Source: Prevotella sp. UBA6429 (GTDB taxonomy: Bacteria > Bacteroidota > Bacteroidia > Bacteroidales > Bacteroidaceae). Taken from it: 6,781 nt of DNA. Below the pieces are notes generated by a model. The model did no database searches, was not told where the DNA came from, and worked only from the letters and a program-made list of their open reading frames with translations. The stretch lies in assembly GCA_002437285.1 (NCBI GenBank), contig DJOV01000126.1:1-6781 (forward strand). Reading direction: 5' to 3'. Below, in pieces: positions 5,922 through 6,781 of this stretch (positions are counted from its first letter, which is position 1; each line of letters opens with the position of its first letter). The position numbers and the translations under genes were made by a program.

Positions 5922-5953
5922 TTTGGCGAAAAGGGAGAATGGTCGTACCTTTG
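5922..5953 (+). promoter_or_regulatory. Promoter of the HU-related gene
   Basis: TTTG at 5922-5925 and TACCTTTG at 5946-5953 are separated by 20 bases, an exact match to the Bacteroidales consensus. Transcription would start near 5960, leaving an unusually long leader of about 100 bases before the ATG at 6058. The lower leader, CCATTTTATTAACCTTAAAA, is AT-rich and without a Shine-Dalgarno, as common in this group. Confidence 0.75.
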
Positions 5954-6057
5954 CAACCGTCAAAACGATGATACCGCCTGTAGCCCGGGAACTGACGGAC
6001 ATCACGACACAAACACAAAACAACCATTTTATTAACCTTAAAACAAAGAAAAGCATT

Positions 6058-6531
6058 ATGGCAGTTTTTTATCGTAAGTATCAGGACAAGCGCAATGGCA
6101 GCTCATCTTTTGGCAAGTGGTATGGCCGCAGCGTCATGCTCAATGTCGTGTCGACCAAGGAGTTGGCGGAGGAGATCGCCCACGCCACCACCGTGACCTA
6201 CGCCGATGTGGTGGCCGTACTGGCCGAGACCTCACAGGCACTGAAGCGACATCTGCAGAACTCCCACAAGGTGGAGCTCGACGGCATCGGCTCGTTCAAG
6301 GTGGGCCTGAGCACCAGCGGTGCCAACACCAGCGCTGAGTTTGGGGCGCAGAACGTCAAGGGCTTCCGCATCAACTATTCACCGGAGGTGCACTTCGTGG
6401 GCAACGGTCAAGTGTCGGAGAAGAACCACCGCAAGGGCACCTTCGTCAAGGACTTGCTCTATGGCGTCACCGCCAAGGAGGCTCCGAAGAATGCCGTCGA
6501 CGTCAGCCCGGCGGAGAGTGACAATCAGTAG
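6058..6531 (+). CDS. HU-related histone-like DNA-binding protein (Bacteroidales HU_rel / HU-HIG type)
   Basis: A 157-residue basic protein starting MAVFYRKYQDKRNG. The frame is open upstream to 5923, but the promoter's expected start point near 5960 and the family's usual N-terminus (a short x-F-Y-x-x-x-x-x-P/x-K segment) support the ATG at 6058. Residues 1-30 form the N-terminal extension typical of this Bacteroidales branch. About 32-85 is the HU helical part (TKELAEEIAHATTVTYADVV, QALKRHLQNSHKVELDG), followed by the GIGSFKVGL strand. The C-terminal region contains KGFRINYSPEV and a low-complexity tail, AKEAPKNAVDVSPAESDNQ. The family binds DNA non-specifically as a dimer and is thought to bend or compact it. 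Codons are GC-rich and unlike the island upstream, so it is probably part of a different segment. It is followed by a smalltalk gene, the usual neighbour I know for this family. Confidence 0.88.
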   Translation: MAVFYRKYQDKRNGSSSFGKWYGRSVMLNVVSTKELAEEIAHATTVTYADVVAVLAETSQALKRHLQNSHKVELDGIGSFKVGLSTSGANTSAEFGAQNVKGFRINYSPEVHFVGNGQVSEKNHRKGTFVKDLLYGVTAKEAPKNAVDVSPAESDNQ

Positions 6532-6562
6532 GCTGTCGCCTCGCGGCACCTCTCTCTCATGT

Positions 6563-6612
6563 GGCAAGCCCTCGTGCCCTGCGCTCCCGTGCCTCGGCTG
6601 AGGGGGCTTGCC
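6563..6612 (+). terminator. GC-rich hairpin between the HU and smalltalk genes
   Basis: GGCAAGCCC (6563-6571) pairs with GGGCTTGCC (6604-6612); two further pairs, one of them G-U, extend it inward. The loop is about 30 bases and may hold more structure. There is no T-run, so it could be a weak terminator, an attenuator that lowers smalltalk expression, or an mRNA-stabilising structure. Confidence 0.5.
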
Positions 6613-6645
6613 CTTCGATCACCTTACATCATTACCTCTTAATCA

Positions 6646-6753
6646 ATGACCTTTATGAGAATATCAAAGCAAACGTGGAGAAACATCATTCAGGTGGCCC
6701 TCAGCATCCTGTCGGCCGTGGCCACCACCCTTGGACTGAACAGTTGTATGTGA
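6646..6753 (+). CDS. Smalltalk mini-protein
   Basis: A 35-residue frame from ATG 6646 (MTFMRISKQTWRN) to TGA 6751-6753. An internal ATG at 6655 gives 32 residues and fits the usual family length better. It matches the Bacteroidales 'smalltalk' pattern: a short basic N-terminus with S-K-x-T-W, a hydrophobic helix IIQVALSILSAVATTLGL, and an ending N-S-C-M. A single membrane segment with a terminal cysteine is visible; the function of the family is unknown to me. It lies 115 bases after the HU stop across a GC-rich hairpin. In many Bacteroidales genomes such a gene sits between an HU-related gene and an N-acetylmuramoyl-L-alanine amidase; the window ends 28 bases downstream, too early to see the next gene. 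Confidence 0.87.
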   Translation: MTFMRISKQTWRNIIQVALSILSAVATTLGLNSCM

Positions 6754-6781
6754 GCACACCAAGAAGAAACGGCGCTATTGT

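Noticed and set aside
5648..6056. Overlapping minus-strand frames of 75-106 codons across the HU promoter region
   Set aside because: They run through a strong plus-strand promoter and leader, have no recognisable motifs and unusual composition (many Arg, Trp, Cys), and lack a plausible start.
6320..6601. 93-codon plus-strand frame overlapping the end of the HU gene
   Set aside because: It is an alternate frame of the GC-rich HU coding sequence, rich in Arg and Ser, with no start context or family match.

Overview
This window looks like an accessory region of a Bacteroidales chromosome (Bacteroides/Prevotella-like). Four things point there: promoters of the form TTTG-N20-TAnnTTTG ahead of two genes, weak or absent Shine-Dalgarno sequences, an HU-related DNA-binding protein followed by a 'smalltalk' mini-protein, and DUF3791/DUF3990 genes. 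All family names are recalled from sequence patterns; no search was run.

Layout, left to right. (1) 1-326: the 3' end of an EamA/DMT-type membrane transporter, followed by a long perfect hairpin (443-490). (2) 519-1138: an internally deleted IS4-type (DUF4372) element. It keeps both terminal inverted repeats, the transposase N-terminus and, out of frame, a short piece that looks like the C-terminus. (3) 1197-2354, minus strand: a compact four-gene operon of HTH regulator, DUF3791, DUF3990 (ADP-ribosyltransferase-like fold) and a second DUF3791, with overlaps or gaps of only a few bases. The regulator carries two single-base frameshifts. (4) 2446-4041: a full-length IS1182-type (IS5 superfamily) insertion sequence with imperfect inverted repeats and an ATGT target duplication. 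It sits in the intergenic region between the minus-strand operon and the next plus-strand gene, and its transposase has one -1 frameshift in a GGGG run. (5) 4086-5586: a Schlafen AlbA_2 / HATPase_c_4 / winged-helix regulator broken by one extra T in a TTTT run, with a 12-bp in-frame tandem repeat in its linker and a hairpin terminator after it. (6) 5640-5915: GC-richer sequence with no recognisable gene. (7) 5922-6781: a well-formed promoter, an HU-related protein, a hairpin and a 35-residue smalltalk protein.

The most interesting unit is the HTH-DUF3791-DUF3990-DUF3791 operon. Its architecture is that of an autoregulated toxin-antitoxin-like or defence module, with an ADP-ribosyltransferase-fold protein between two small paralogous partners. 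The four single-base frameshifts between 2.1 and 4.7 kb either mean the island is decaying or reflect indel errors in the assembly; the sequence alone cannot decide.
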